A stretch of 64,000 nt of DNA from Clostridium intestinale DSM 6191 (GTDB lineage: Bacteria > Bacillota > Clostridia > Clostridiales > Clostridiaceae), in the NCBI RefSeq assembly GCF_900130055.1, contig NZ_FQXU01000003.1, positions 89,627 to 153,626 of the forward strand, in the 5' to 3' direction. Shown here piece after piece: positions 1 to 7,088 of the stretch. The notes under the pieces are model-generated. The model did no database searches. It worked only from the letters and a program-made list of their open reading frames with translations, and was not told the origin of the DNA. How positions within the stretch are numbered: the first letter of the stretch is position 1; every line of letters begins with the position of its first letter. The position numbers and the translations under genes are program-made.

Positions 1-120
1 TGAATGTCTGAATGTCTGAATGTCTGAATGTCTGAATGTCTGAATGTCTGAATGTCTGAATGTCTGAATGTCTGAATGTCTGAATGTCTGAATGTCCGAA
101 TATCTGAATATCAGAATGTC
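1..120. repeat. 8-bp tandem repeat array (TGAATGTC)n
   Basis: Fifteen consecutive 8-bp units fill bases 1-120. The first twelve are perfect TGAATGTC. The last three (97-120) carry one or two substitutions, which is the usual decay at the edge of a slippage array. The array reaches the window edge and probably continues to the left. Eight is not a multiple of three, so length changes would shift any reading frame crossing it. No gene crosses it inside the window. Confidence 0.97.
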
Positions 121-123
121 TGC

Positions 124-217
124 ACCTCTATTTGGTAGAAGCGATCCTCAGCTTCAATCTAATCCTCTTAACCTCTATTCGGTAGGCGTGTTTTTCAGTG
201 CCAGTCTAATCCTTTTA
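124..217. repeat. Two imperfect 47-bp direct repeats
   Basis: Bases 124-170 and 171-217 are two abutting 47-bp units that agree at about 35 of 47 positions. Both start ACCTCTATT, share GGTAG, and end TCTAATCCT followed by YTTA. They lie directly after the 8-bp array. No coding or RNA function is recognised. Confidence 0.85.
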
Positions 218-240
218 GTATAATAAAAAAGGAATTTTAT

Positions 241-264
241 GAAGCTTTTGAAAAGAAAAGCTTC
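241..264. promoter_or_regulatory. Perfect inverted repeat upstream of the first gene
   Basis: GAAGCTTTT (241-249) and AAAAGCTTC (256-264) are perfect 9-bp inverted arms with a 6-base loop. No T-run follows, so a terminator is unlikely. The site lies about 85 bp upstream of the gene at 349, whose product has a ribbon-helix-helix-like C-terminus, so an operator or a structured leader is possible. This is inference only. Confidence 0.4.
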
Positions 265-348
265 TACATAGTAGGAGTGTATAATATTTATAAGTAAAAG
301 AAGAACTTATTTTGAGGTTAAAGAATATTATGGGAATAAGGAGATAAA

Positions 349-735
349 ATGGGGAATTTAAATAAAGATAATGAAATATTACAAGGGGAAGAAAAAATCG
401 AGAAGTTTGGTGTTTGGGGGGAAGTTAAGGGAGGACATACTGTGATGGAGTTTGATATAGCTGATTTAGTGGAAGAAAAGCTTAAAAATGACCCTGTAAA
501 AAATACTGCTATTGAGACGAAACAAGAGAAGAAAGTTGCTATACAAAGGGAGTATGATCATTCAGATTCTAAATATAAAAAGAGTTTTTACCTTGGTTTT
601 CCTGTAATAAGTATGTTAAATGACTTAAGAGGAAACCATCAAAATATAAATGTGAGAGTCAGTAAAATTGTTGAAAGTGCAATAAAGCATTATTATAAAT
701 ACATTATGGAAGAAGGCGGAATCCAAGAAGATTAG
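349..735 (+). CDS. Hypothetical protein, possible ribbon-helix-helix DNA-binding C-terminus
   Basis: Predicted 128-residue soluble protein starting at ATG 349 behind an AAGGAG site. Residues 1-75 are charged and low in complexity, with no recognised domain. Residues about 78-118 read as a short strand followed by two helices (SFYLGFPVISMLNDL, then VSKIVESAIKHYYKY). This is the layout of CopG/ParG-like ribbon-helix-helix proteins, so a plasmid-type or phage-type repressor or partition protein is the best guess. There are no membrane segments. It sits between the tandem repeats and the first divergent copy of the intergenic element. The family call is tentative. Confidence 0.55.
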   Translation: MGNLNKDNEILQGEEKIEKFGVWGEVKGGHTVMEFDIADLVEEKLKNDPVKNTAIETKQEKKVAIQREYDHSDSKYKKSFYLGFPVISMLNDLRGNHQNINVRVSKIVESAIKHYYKYIMEEGGIQED

Positions 736-772
736 TTCTTTTAAGGTTTTATGCATAAAAGGTAGTAATATT

Positions 773-921
773 CTAGTTTGAACTGCTCATTGTTAAGTAG
801 ACAAGGGGCAGTTCAAACTAGTAAGTGGTGTTTTTTGGTTAGCATTTCAAAATTTGTATTATGTATTTTGGAATTAATATAAAGTTAGCGATTCTTGGGA
901 AAGTGAAGAGTATGGTAAATT
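773..921 (+). repeat. Intergenic element copy 0 (divergent), with its own terminator hairpin
   Basis: CTAGTTTGAACTGC (773-786) and GCAGTTCAAACTAG (808-821) form a perfect 14-bp inverted repeat just after the first gene. It is followed by GGTGTTTTTTG and about 90 bases that align without gaps to the intergenic element at 3596-3684 at roughly three quarters identity (shared blocks TTTTG, AAGT, TTCTT and AAAGTGAA). The hairpin stem is unrelated in sequence to the ACCGTA...TACGGT stem of the other copies, but it sits in the same place. The rest of the gap (922-1048) is AT-rich with TATAAT-like strings. Confidence 0.7.
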
Positions 922-1051
922 TTTATTTATTATAATATCTTGAGATGGTACAATTTAGTAAGATATATTTATTTAAAGGGGAAAATAATATGTTTTAATT
1001 TACGAAATATAACGAACTAGGCATTATCTATATTTTATGTAGGAGGTAATG

Positions 1052-1441
1052 ATGACGTTAAGAGATTTAATCCCAAAAGACAAATTTGATAACTCAACAA
1101 TTAAGCAGCTTTGTAAGTTAACTGATAATGAAATAAGACCTATTATTTTCGATTTATTGGAGTGGCTGCAAGATTATAATTGGCCGATAGCAAAAGATAT
1201 TTTACCAATTGTTATTTTACATCAAAATATTGCTATACCGCACATTATAACAATTTTGCAAGGCAATAATATGATGTGGAAATATTGGATTATAGAATTA
1301 GTGATACCATATTTGATATATCCAAATAAGCAACTGTTAAAAAGTGAGCTGGAAAGATTATCTTCTTTTGAAATTATTAATGACGATATTGATGAAATAG
1401 TTAAAATGTCAAAAAATTGCCTTACGGTGTACTATACCTAA
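1052..1441 (+). CDS. DUF5071 family protein
   Basis: Predicted 129-residue soluble protein. The sequence from LIPKDKFDN through the repeated helical segments (LLEWLQDYNWPIA, PHIITILQG, YWIIELVIPYL) matches the pattern I associate with DUF5071, a HEAT-like helical family of unknown function found singly in Firmicutes. There are two adjacent ATG codons (1049 and 1052). AGGAGG ends at 1046, so 1052 has the better spacing. It is the first cargo gene of the accessory array. No catalytic motif is visible. Confidence 0.7.
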   Translation: MTLRDLIPKDKFDNSTIKQLCKLTDNEIRPIIFDLLEWLQDYNWPIAKDILPIVILHQNIAIPHIITILQGNNMMWKYWIIELVIPYLIYPNKQLLKSELERLSSFEIINDDIDEIVKMSKNCLTVYYT

Positions 1442-1552
1442 AAAGTATAATTTCTCATTAGAATGTTTTTATAATACCTGATCAGATAAAGATGGCATAA
1501 TTAAATTTGGTAAAATAGTGAATATATTTATATTGAAATGAGGATAAGTTAG

Positions 1553-2278
1553 ATGCCAACGTTAAGGAATATTGAATTACACGTAAGTTATATACCAAGC
1601 AAAGGAATTGAGGATTTACTTGTTGGAAAGAGTAATGAAGAGCAGAATAAGATTACAACAGAAGATTATAACAATAACTTTAAACAAAGAAATTTTAAAT
1701 TTAGATTGCAAACAAGAAATATTACTGCTTTTTATGAGAGATGTTTAAAAGGTTATAAGAATGATAAATGTTGTAAGATAAACATAGAGTGTTCTCCAAA
1801 CTCAGTTATAAGATCTAGTGTAGTACTAGGAATATATGCAGTTCATATACCTTATGATATTGATGATTTTTTTAAGCTTAATGATTTTGATAAGAAGAGA
1901 AAAACTCTTGACTTAATTAACATAGCAATAGAACATATTGTAGAAAAAGAGCAATGGGACAAAATAAGATTTGATGAGGCTTATAATCAAATTATCTCTG
2001 AAAACTACATTAATACGTGGATATGGAAGAAGCAAAAACATAGCCCTAATAGAAAATATATTGCTAAAGTCTTTTGTAAACATGATATATATTACTGCGA
2101 TATTGGAATAATTATTGTTGACAAGAGTGGGCAAATAATTAAGAAGGAAGTTGTTGTAACAGAGATTCCTGATGAGTGGATGTTCATAAAATATTTTGGT
2201 GATTTAAAATGGATATCTAACAATGAACTAGAGTTTATTGGTAAAGACGGTAATTCACGATTCACTATTAAAATTTAA
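1553..2278 (+). CDS. Hypothetical protein, 241 aa
   Basis: I do not recognise this 241-residue protein. It has no signal peptide or membrane segment. The C-terminal half (about residues 160-241) has alternating strands (KYIAKVFCKHDIYY, CDIGIIIVDKSG, LEFIGKDGNSRFTIKI) like a small beta-sandwich or WD-like blade. The N-terminal half is mixed and lysine/asparagine-rich. ATG 1553 follows GAGGATAAG. No copy of the intergenic element separates it from the DUF5071 gene, and element copy A follows it directly, so 1052-2278 may form one two-gene unit. Confidence 0.6.
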   Translation: MPTLRNIELHVSYIPSKGIEDLLVGKSNEEQNKITTEDYNNNFKQRNFKFRLQTRNITAFYERCLKGYKNDKCCKINIECSPNSVIRSSVVLGIYAVHIPYDIDDFFKLNDFDKKRKTLDLINIAIEHIVEKEQWDKIRFDEAYNQIISENYINTWIWKKQKHSPNRKYIAKVFCKHDIYYCDIGIIIVDKSGQIIKKEVVVTEIPDEWMFIKYFGDLKWISNNELEFIGKDGNSRFTIKI

Positions 2279-2311
2279 GAAGATTAAAATTGAATATAAA
2301 TTTATGATGAT

Positions 2312-2425
2312 ACCGTATTATTCAAATGAATTTACGGTGTTTTTTAGTTCTCAATTCAAAAATAGTACTTAGTATTTTAAAAATAACGTGAAGTAATAGA
2401 CTCCTTGAAAATTGAATAATAAGGT
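2312..2425 (+). repeat. Intergenic element copy A
   Basis: Terminator hairpin ACCGTA...TACGGT at 2312-2338 followed by GTTTTTT. Next come a CAAAAATAGTACTTAGTATTTT core and a right end with TTGAATAATAAGGT at 2412-2425, which is nearly the reverse complement of the hairpin's left half. The promoter part seen downstream of other copies is degenerate here: no TGATATAAT follows. Confidence 0.9.
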
Positions 2426-2511
2426 AATAATAATAATTTTTTTAAAGTTAAAATCATGATATACTTTTTATAGAAACATACTAAATATTATTTTTTAACA
2501 TAGGAGAACAA

Positions 2512-2940
2512 ATGAAGGATATATTAAATTATGTGTTTTTAGGAACAGGAGCTTTTATTTTATTGTTTGTTATTTATTTTGTAGAAAAAAATATTTTAGG
2601 AGCTAAAAAACTTTTGATGATACAAGGAAAGATCTTTATCCCTATAGAGATAATATTTACAGCAATAAAATGGTATAAAACTAATGAAATATTTGGACCC
2701 AAAAATTATTTTGGATTATTTCTTGTTTTGAATTCTTTTATCCTTGCTCTGTTAATAATAACTGACTTTTTATCAAAAAATTTGATTATTTATTCTATGA
2801 ATAATATATATTTTGATAAAAGAAATTATAAATATGTTTTAGCTATAGCAATACAAGTATGTAATTCTATTTTTTGTTCACTTGGAACAATTCTGTTTAT
2901 TATAAATGATTTTATAATAAAGCTTAATTTCATGAATTAG
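2512..2940 (+). CDS. Hypothetical membrane protein, 142 aa
   Basis: Predicted 142-residue integral membrane protein with three or four hydrophobic helices (about residues 8-25, 66-86 and 108-131, possibly also 38-52). No conserved family is recognised. The ATG at 2512 follows AGGAGAAC. It lies 57 bp upstream of another membrane protein gene with no intergenic element between them, so the two probably share one transcript within one array unit (element A upstream, element B downstream). It could be a small transporter-like or immunity-like protein, but nothing in the sequence shows which. Confidence 0.6.
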   Translation: MKDILNYVFLGTGAFILLFVIYFVEKNILGAKKLLMIQGKIFIPIEIIFTAIKWYKTNEIFGPKNYFGLFLVLNSFILALLIITDFLSKNLIIYSMNNIYFDKRNYKYVLAIAIQVCNSIFCSLGTILFIINDFIIKLNFMN

Positions 2941-2997
2941 CAGCATATATTTTTAGTTAATTATTTTAAAAAATTATTATATAAATATGAGGAAAAC

Positions 2998-3534
2998 ATG
3001 AGTGAAAATAAATTAAATCAGTGTAAAAACATTGATAAGACTATATATCCAAAGCAATTTACAGCCTATTTTATGGTTAGTATTTTTATTACTGTAGCAT
3101 TGTTTTTTATTACATACATCCTAATTAGAAAAGCTCCCTTAGAAGATATTAAGACTAGTGATGTATTTCTTATGACCTCTTGGTTAGTTATAGTCACACT
3201 GATTATATTTAACTATGCTATAACAATTCTATTTTTAATCAAAAAGAAAATAAAAATAGAAATTAGGGATGGAGCCATAGAATTAAAGAAGGTATTCAGT
3301 AAAAAGAAATTTGAATTTTATGTAATAGAGTCTATTAGAATAGACCAGTTAAATTTTCGATATCCACTAACTTTTGTAATAATTAAGGGGAAGAAAAAAA
3401 CTAATAAATTTATTAATAGATATATAATGTTTCCTAAATCGTGGTTTTCTACTAAAGATATAAAATATATAGTAAAAATTATAAAAAAGTATAATGATAA
3501 GGTAAGTATTGATGGAATGTGGAGTTTAGATTAA
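2998..3534 (+). CDS. Hypothetical membrane protein with PH-like C-terminal half
   Basis: Predicted 178-residue protein with two hydrophobic helices (about residues 22-44 and 57-81). A basic, strand-rich cytosolic C-terminus follows (KIKIEIRDGAIELKKV, FEFYVIESIRIDQ, LTFVIIKGKKKT). The layout is reminiscent of bacterial PH-domain (DUF304-like) membrane proteins, but I cannot assign it firmly. The ATG at 2998 follows GAGGAAAAC. It is the second gene of the A-to-B array unit and is followed at once by element copy B, which supplies its terminator. Confidence 0.6.
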   Translation: MSENKLNQCKNIDKTIYPKQFTAYFMVSIFITVALFFITYILIRKAPLEDIKTSDVFLMTSWLVIVTLIIFNYAITILFLIKKKIKIEIRDGAIELKKVFSKKKFEFYVIESIRIDQLNFRYPLTFVIIKGKKKTNKFINRYIMFPKSWFSTKDIKYIVKIIKKYNDKVSIDGMWSLD

Positions 3535-3572
3535 TAGTATATAAGAAGAAACCAAATAAATATTTTTGAAAT

Positions 3573-3710
3573 ACCGTATTATTCAAATGAATAAGCGGTG
3601 TTTTTTGCTTTGAAATACAAAAATAGTACTTAGTGTTTTGAAATTATTGCGAAGTAAGTGGTTCTTTGAAAAGTGAATAATATGGCATTGGATAAATATG
3701 ATATAATTAA
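3573..3710 (+). repeat. Intergenic element copy B, with promoter
   Basis: The hairpin at 3573-3599 ends GAATAAGCGGT instead of GAATTTACGGT. The changed bases extend the inner stem to TTATTC/GAATAA, so pairing is kept. It is followed by GTTTTTT. The inner right arm TATTGCGAAGT is intact. The right end GTGAATAATATGGCATT lies at 3673-3689. The extended -10 promoter TGATATAAT has TATAAT at 3702-3707, about 55 bp upstream of the cytidine deaminase-like gene. Confidence 0.93.
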
Positions 3711-3761
3711 TTCAAATGAACAACGAATATGCGAATAAAATATATATAAGGAGATAAGATT

Positions 3762-4136
3762 ATGGAGTTTAGCAAGCTGTATGAAATTGCTAAGGCTACA
3801 TTAAACCCACATGAGCTATCACGTAGTGCTTATGCAGGTTCTGTTGCTGCAGCAATAATTACTGAAAAAGGCAATGTATATAAAGGAGTTTGTATTGATG
3901 CGCCATCTTCAATGGGATTTTGTGCTGAACATGCAGCGATTGCTGCAATGATAACGGCAGGAGAAAGTCGTATAGTAAGAATGGTGGCTGTTTATCATAC
4001 AGGTGAGGTAGTTCCACCTTGTGGGAGATGTAGAGAATTTATAAATCAGATTGATGATAATAATTATAAATGTGAAGTAATGTTAAAGGATAAAATTCTT
4101 ACAATATCAGATTTACTTCCAGAACGATGGAATTAA
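3762..4136 (+). CDS. Cytidine deaminase-like (blasticidin-S deaminase type) protein
   Basis: Predicted 124-residue zinc deaminase. The zinc and catalytic motifs are clear: CAE at residues 54-56 (Cys ligand, Glu proton shuttle) and PCGRC with Cys87 and Cys90 as the other two ligands. Length and motif order fit the short cytidine or blasticidin-S deaminase family, which deaminates cytosine nucleosides or cytosine-bearing antibiotics. The true substrate cannot be read from the sequence. The start at 3762 follows AAGGAGAT. It is a single-gene unit of the array between elements B and C, consistent with a resistance or salvage cargo gene. Confidence 0.82.
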   Translation: MEFSKLYEIAKATLNPHELSRSAYAGSVAAAIITEKGNVYKGVCIDAPSSMGFCAEHAAIAAMITAGESRIVRMVAVYHTGEVVPPCGRCREFINQIDDNNYKCEVMLKDKILTISDLLPERWN

Positions 4137-4219
4137 TCATTTAAAATATAAATAATTAAATCCAATTTATAGAGTATGTAAAATAAATATCAAATTAAGA
4201 ATATTAAATTATTGAAAAT

Positions 4220-4374
4220 ACCGTATTATTTAAATGAATTTACGGTATTTTTTACTTCGCAATATAATTTAGTTCGCAATACAAAAATAGTACTTAGTAT
4301 TTTGAAATCATTGTGAAGTTGGGGGTTCTTTAAAAATTGAATAATATAGTATTAGATAAATATAGTATAATTAA
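4220..4374 (+). repeat. Intergenic element copy C, with duplicated inner arm
   Basis: The hairpin at 4220-4246 is followed by ATTTTTT. The inner left arm is present twice (ACTTCGCAATA, then AGTTCGCAATA), making this copy longer than the others. The inner right arm is CATTGTGAAGT. The right end TTGAATAATATAGTATT lies at 4337-4353. The -10 TATAAT is at 4366-4371, preceded by TATAG rather than the usual ATATGA. Confidence 0.9.
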
Positions 4375-4418
4375 CTGACAACTATAAATTTTAAGTAATT
4401 AAAAAAGGGGAGATGAAA

Positions 4419-4787
4419 ATGGAGTTGTTAGAAAAACACCTACTACAACTCGAAACTGATTTATTAAAACCAGAAATAAGGCAATCAATAGAAAAGACAA
4501 GTGAATTGCTATTAGATGGATTTGTTGAATTTTGTAGTTCAGGATATATATGGCATTATAATAAAGGCGAATCGGTTGATGAACAGATAAAACAAATAGA
4601 TTGGCAAATAAAGGACTTTGCAGTAAATCAATTAAGTAATGATTGTATATTGGCAACATATAAGTTAATAAAGAATGGTGAAATAAATGAAAACAAAAAA
4701 TATTCACTTCGTAGTTCTATATGGAAGTGTTTTGATGGAAAATGGAAAATTTTTTTTCACCAAGGCACATTAACATCTAAATTCTAA
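4419..4787 (+). CDS. NTF2/DUF4440-like small protein
   Basis: Predicted 122-residue soluble protein of the cone-shaped NTF2/DUF4440 type. An N-terminal helix pair (LEKHLLQLETDLLKPEIR) is followed by alternating strands (DGFVEFCSSGYIW, CILATYKLIKNGE, SLRSSIWKCFDGKWKIFFHQG). Such domains serve as small ligand-binding proteins or enzymes; the ligand is unknown. ATG 4413 overlaps the GGGGAG ribosome site, so ATG 4419 (spacing 7) is preferred. It lies between element C and the DUF6440 gene, with no element between the two genes. Confidence 0.68.
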   Translation: MELLEKHLLQLETDLLKPEIRQSIEKTSELLLDGFVEFCSSGYIWHYNKGESVDEQIKQIDWQIKDFAVNQLSNDCILATYKLIKNGEINENKKYSLRSSIWKCFDGKWKIFFHQGTLTSKF

Positions 4788-4864
4788 GAGAAAATTACTA
4801 TTAGGACACATAATGTTTTTATATATTATACAGATGAAATGCAATTTATATGGAGGGATTTTAT

Positions 4865-5053
4865 ATGTTTGGAAAAGAAAAAAAAGAAAAAAGATTTGTT
4901 GTTAAAGAGGAACAGTCATTATTAATTGGTGCAGCAGTATATATTGTTGTCGATATTCAGACAGGAGTCAATTACTTAATGACAGTTGGAAATGGTCTGA
5001 ATGGAATTACACCGTTATTAGATTCAAATGGTAGTGTAGTAATTGATAGATAG
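4865..5053 (+). CDS. DUF6440 family small protein
   Basis: Predicted 62-residue protein. The middle and C-terminal pattern (VDIQTGVNYLM, then GLNGITPLLDSNGS) matches the DUF6440 pattern as I remember it, a small beta-rich family of unknown function common in Firmicutes. An in-frame ATG at 4850 precedes the GGAGGG ribosome site, so the ATG at 4865 is the better start. It is the second gene of the C-to-D unit. A nearby upstream string (TATATATTATACAGAT near 4820) recurs before 16840, showing that flanking sequence beyond the element core is also shared. Confidence 0.68.
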   Translation: MFGKEKKEKRFVVKEEQSLLIGAAVYIVVDIQTGVNYLMTVGNGLNGITPLLDSNGSVVIDR

Positions 5054-5129
5054 TAGGTTTGAGATAATATAAGTTTAATTAAGTTATGTAGTATCTTATA
5101 AATAAAACCAAATATAAAGTTATTAGTAT

Positions 5130-5267
5130 ACCGTATTATTCAAATGAATAAGCGGTATTTTTTGGTTCGCAATACAAAAGTAATACTAAGTATTGTGAAT
5201 TTATTATAAAGCAAGTGCTTCTTTTAAAATTGAATAATACGGTGTTGGGTAAATGTGATATAATTTA
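5130..5267 (+). repeat. Intergenic element copy D, with promoter
   Basis: The hairpin at 5130-5156 (GCGGT variant) is followed by ATTTTTT. The right end TTGAATAATACGGTGTT at 5230-5246 is a perfect 14-bp reverse complement of the hairpin's left half (ACCGTATTATTCAA). The -10 TATAAT is at 5259-5264 with a TG extension. The 3' flank of the previous gene (AAATATAAAGTTATTA just upstream) is shared with copies E and I. Confidence 0.93.
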
Positions 5268-5323
5268 TACATAATTGTAAAATAATGCGTATTAAGTTTT
5301 AAAAATGGCGGGGAGAGAAAATA

Positions 5324-5821
5324 TTGAATAAGAAACTAACTTCAAAAGGTCTTAAATTATTAATTTCGTTCTTTTTTATAGTTTATTTAGCAGTTCTTGT
5401 GAACGTGATTATCTTAAAAGATGGAACTGCTTTAGTTATGGCGAAACACAGAACTCAAATACCTTTTTCACAAAAAATAACCCAAATAAATATTATTCCT
5501 TTAGTAAATACAATAATTCCATATTTACAAGGCGGACCCTCTATCCGTATCTCAATTGAAAACTTATTAGGTAATATTTTTGCTTTTAGTCCACTTGGAT
5601 TTTTCTTGCCTTTATTGTTTAAGAAATGTAATAGGCTTAAAAATACCTTGTTAGTGTCTTTGATTATAAGTCTGCTCATGGAAGTGGTGCAATTGATATT
5701 TTCCATGGGGGCTTGTGATATAGATGATATAATCTTGAATGTTTTTGGTTCTCTTTTAGGGTTTGGAGTATATTATTTATTTGGGAATTTGTATAAAAGA
5801 AAAGTTGACATTCTTTCATGA
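5324..5821 (+). CDS. VanZ family membrane protein
   Basis: Predicted 165-residue membrane protein with about four helices. It has the VanZ pattern: an N-terminal helix, the segment with INIIPLVNTIIPY, the ENLLGNIFAFSPLGFFLPLL helix, and a C-terminal DIDDIILNVFGSLLGFGVYY helix. VanZ-type proteins are linked to low-level teicoplanin resistance and other envelope roles; the actual role here is unknown. It starts with TTG 5324 behind GGGGAGAG. It is a single-gene unit between elements D and E. Confidence 0.85.
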   Translation: MNKKLTSKGLKLLISFFFIVYLAVLVNVIILKDGTALVMAKHRTQIPFSQKITQINIIPLVNTIIPYLQGGPSIRISIENLLGNIFAFSPLGFFLPLLFKKCNRLKNTLLVSLIISLLMEVVQLIFSMGACDIDDIILNVFGSLLGFGVYYLFGNLYKRKVDILS

Positions 5822-5867
5822 TATTCTTATATTATTCAAATAAAATTAAATATTAAGTTATTATGAT

Positions 5868-6055
5868 ACCGTATTATTCAAATGAATAAGCGGTATTTTT
5901 AACTTTGCAGTACAAAAAGTTAATTCAAAACATGAATTTAATATGAGTTTAACTGTGCAATAATATTCTCTCTTGATTAATTAAGGAGATATTGGATAAA
6001 AATGATATAATTGTAAGAGGATGCGGAGTTAAATTATAGAGCTAATTAGTAATTT
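5868..6055 (+). repeat. Intergenic element copy E, with shared leader
   Basis: The hairpin at 5868-5894 (GCGGT variant) is followed by ATTTTT. The inner arms are altered: TTGCAGTA on the left, AACTGTGCAA on the right. The right terminal repeat is lost. The promoter ATTGGATAAAAATGATATAAT has its -10 at 6006-6011, followed by a leader (GTAAGAGGATGCGGAG, then TTAAATTATAGAGCTAA) that is nearly identical to the leaders at 7785-7830 and 19500-19540. Confidence 0.88.
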
Positions 6056-6130
6056 TTAAGAGAAAATAATTAACTATTTTTATGGAATACTATGTAAAAA
6101 ATTTATACTTAGTACAGGAGGAATAAACGA

Positions 6131-6685
6131 GTGAAGCATGCAGGGACACAAGCAATAAAAACTACACGATTGACATTAAGAAAACTGGAGCTTACTGATG
6201 CTGAAATGATGTTTAAGAATTGGACAAGTGATGATGAAGTTACACGCTTTTTGAGGTGGGATGCACATAAAACAATTGATGATAGCAAGAAAATGATTCA
6301 AATGTGGGTTAACAAGTATCAATCTGATTCCACTTATTACTGGGGAATGTATCTAAAAGACGGCGAAATGATTGGCTCCATTGGAATCTTGATAACTTCA
6401 GAACATGACTTCAAGGCTGAATTAGGTTACAAGATCGGTAGCCGTTGGTGGGGTCAAGGATATACTAGCGAAGCGGCAAGAGCTGTTATTGATTACATGT
6501 TTAAAAATACGGATGTTGAACGAATTGAATCATATAACTCATTAGAAAATCCTGCTTCAGGGAAAGTGATGGAAAAGGTTGGAATGAGCAAGGAAGGCTT
6601 TTTACGACATAACTATAAAACCCGTGACGGCTTTCAAGATTGTACTTTATTCGGAATAATACGAGATGAATGGGAACAAATATAA
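6131..6685 (+). CDS. GNAT N-acetyltransferase (RimJ/RimL type)
   Basis: Predicted 184-residue acetyl-CoA-dependent N-acetyltransferase. The RimJ/RimL-like order is visible: TTRLTLRKLELTDAEMMFKNW at the N-terminus, IGSIGILI in the middle, the acetyl-CoA site ELGYKIGSRWWGQGYTSEA around residues 97-115, and RIESYNSLENPASGKVMEKVGM near 140-160. Substrates of this class range from ribosomal protein N-termini to antibiotics, and none can be assigned. It starts with GTG 6131 behind AGGAGGAAT. It is a unit of the array between elements E and F. Confidence 0.88.
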   Translation: MKHAGTQAIKTTRLTLRKLELTDAEMMFKNWTSDDEVTRFLRWDAHKTIDDSKKMIQMWVNKYQSDSTYYWGMYLKDGEMIGSIGILITSEHDFKAELGYKIGSRWWGQGYTSEAARAVIDYMFKNTDVERIESYNSLENPASGKVMEKVGMSKEGFLRHNYKTRDGFQDCTLFGIIRDEWEQI

Positions 6686-6750
6686 TAAACAGTTGGAGCA
6701 TCTATATTGCTAAATCAATTTGGATTAATTACAGGGAAGCAAAAGTTAAG

Positions 6751-6888
6751 ATGATAGAAAAATATCTTTTATCAAAGGGAATTAAAAAAACTATAGTATT
6801 GAAGCGAGCATTGGAAGGCTGTTTGCCAGTAAAGGTAAGAAGAAAAGTTGAAGATATATTAAATCATGAGTTTATAAATAAAAAGTGA
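6751..6888 (+). CDS. Possible small basic protein or gene remnant
   Basis: An open frame of 45 codons from ATG 6751 encodes a basic helical peptide (MIEKYLLSKGIKK, RRKVEDILNHEF). No strong ribosome site precedes it (GTTAAG only). The same frame stays open upstream into the acetyltransferase end, so it may instead be the tail of a decayed gene captured in the E-to-F unit. It ends just before element copy F. The protein is not recognised. Confidence 0.35.
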   Translation: MIEKYLLSKGIKKTIVLKRALEGCLPVKVRRKVEDILNHEFINKK

Positions 6889-6902
6889 ATAGATTTCTAA
6901 AC

Positions 6903-7019
6903 TAACGTACTATTCAAATGAATTTGCGGCATTTTTACACGCAATAGTAATTTATTGCGAAGTAAATATGCTCTTTGAAAGTTGAATAATACGGTGTTGG
7001 AATAATATGATATAATTTA
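6903..7019 (+). repeat. Intergenic element copy F (short)
   Basis: The hairpin's left side is eroded (ACGTACTATTCAAATG, then AATTTGCGGC). The inner repeat is compact (CGCAATA, then TATTGCGAAGT) with only a few bases between arms. The right end TTGAATAATACGGTGTT (6982-6998) is intact. The -10 TATAAT is at 7011-7016 behind ATATGA. The weak left stem means termination here may be poor. Confidence 0.88.
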
Positions 7020-7088
7020 TTCATAACTGTTAAATATTACAAAATAAAAAGATCTCAATAATATTGGTAAGGGTGGGGTTAAGTTATT

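Noticed and set aside
1-217. CRISPR array at the left edge
   Set aside because: The units are 8 bp and directly contiguous with no unique spacers, and the 47-bp pair is also abutting. There are no cas genes nearby.
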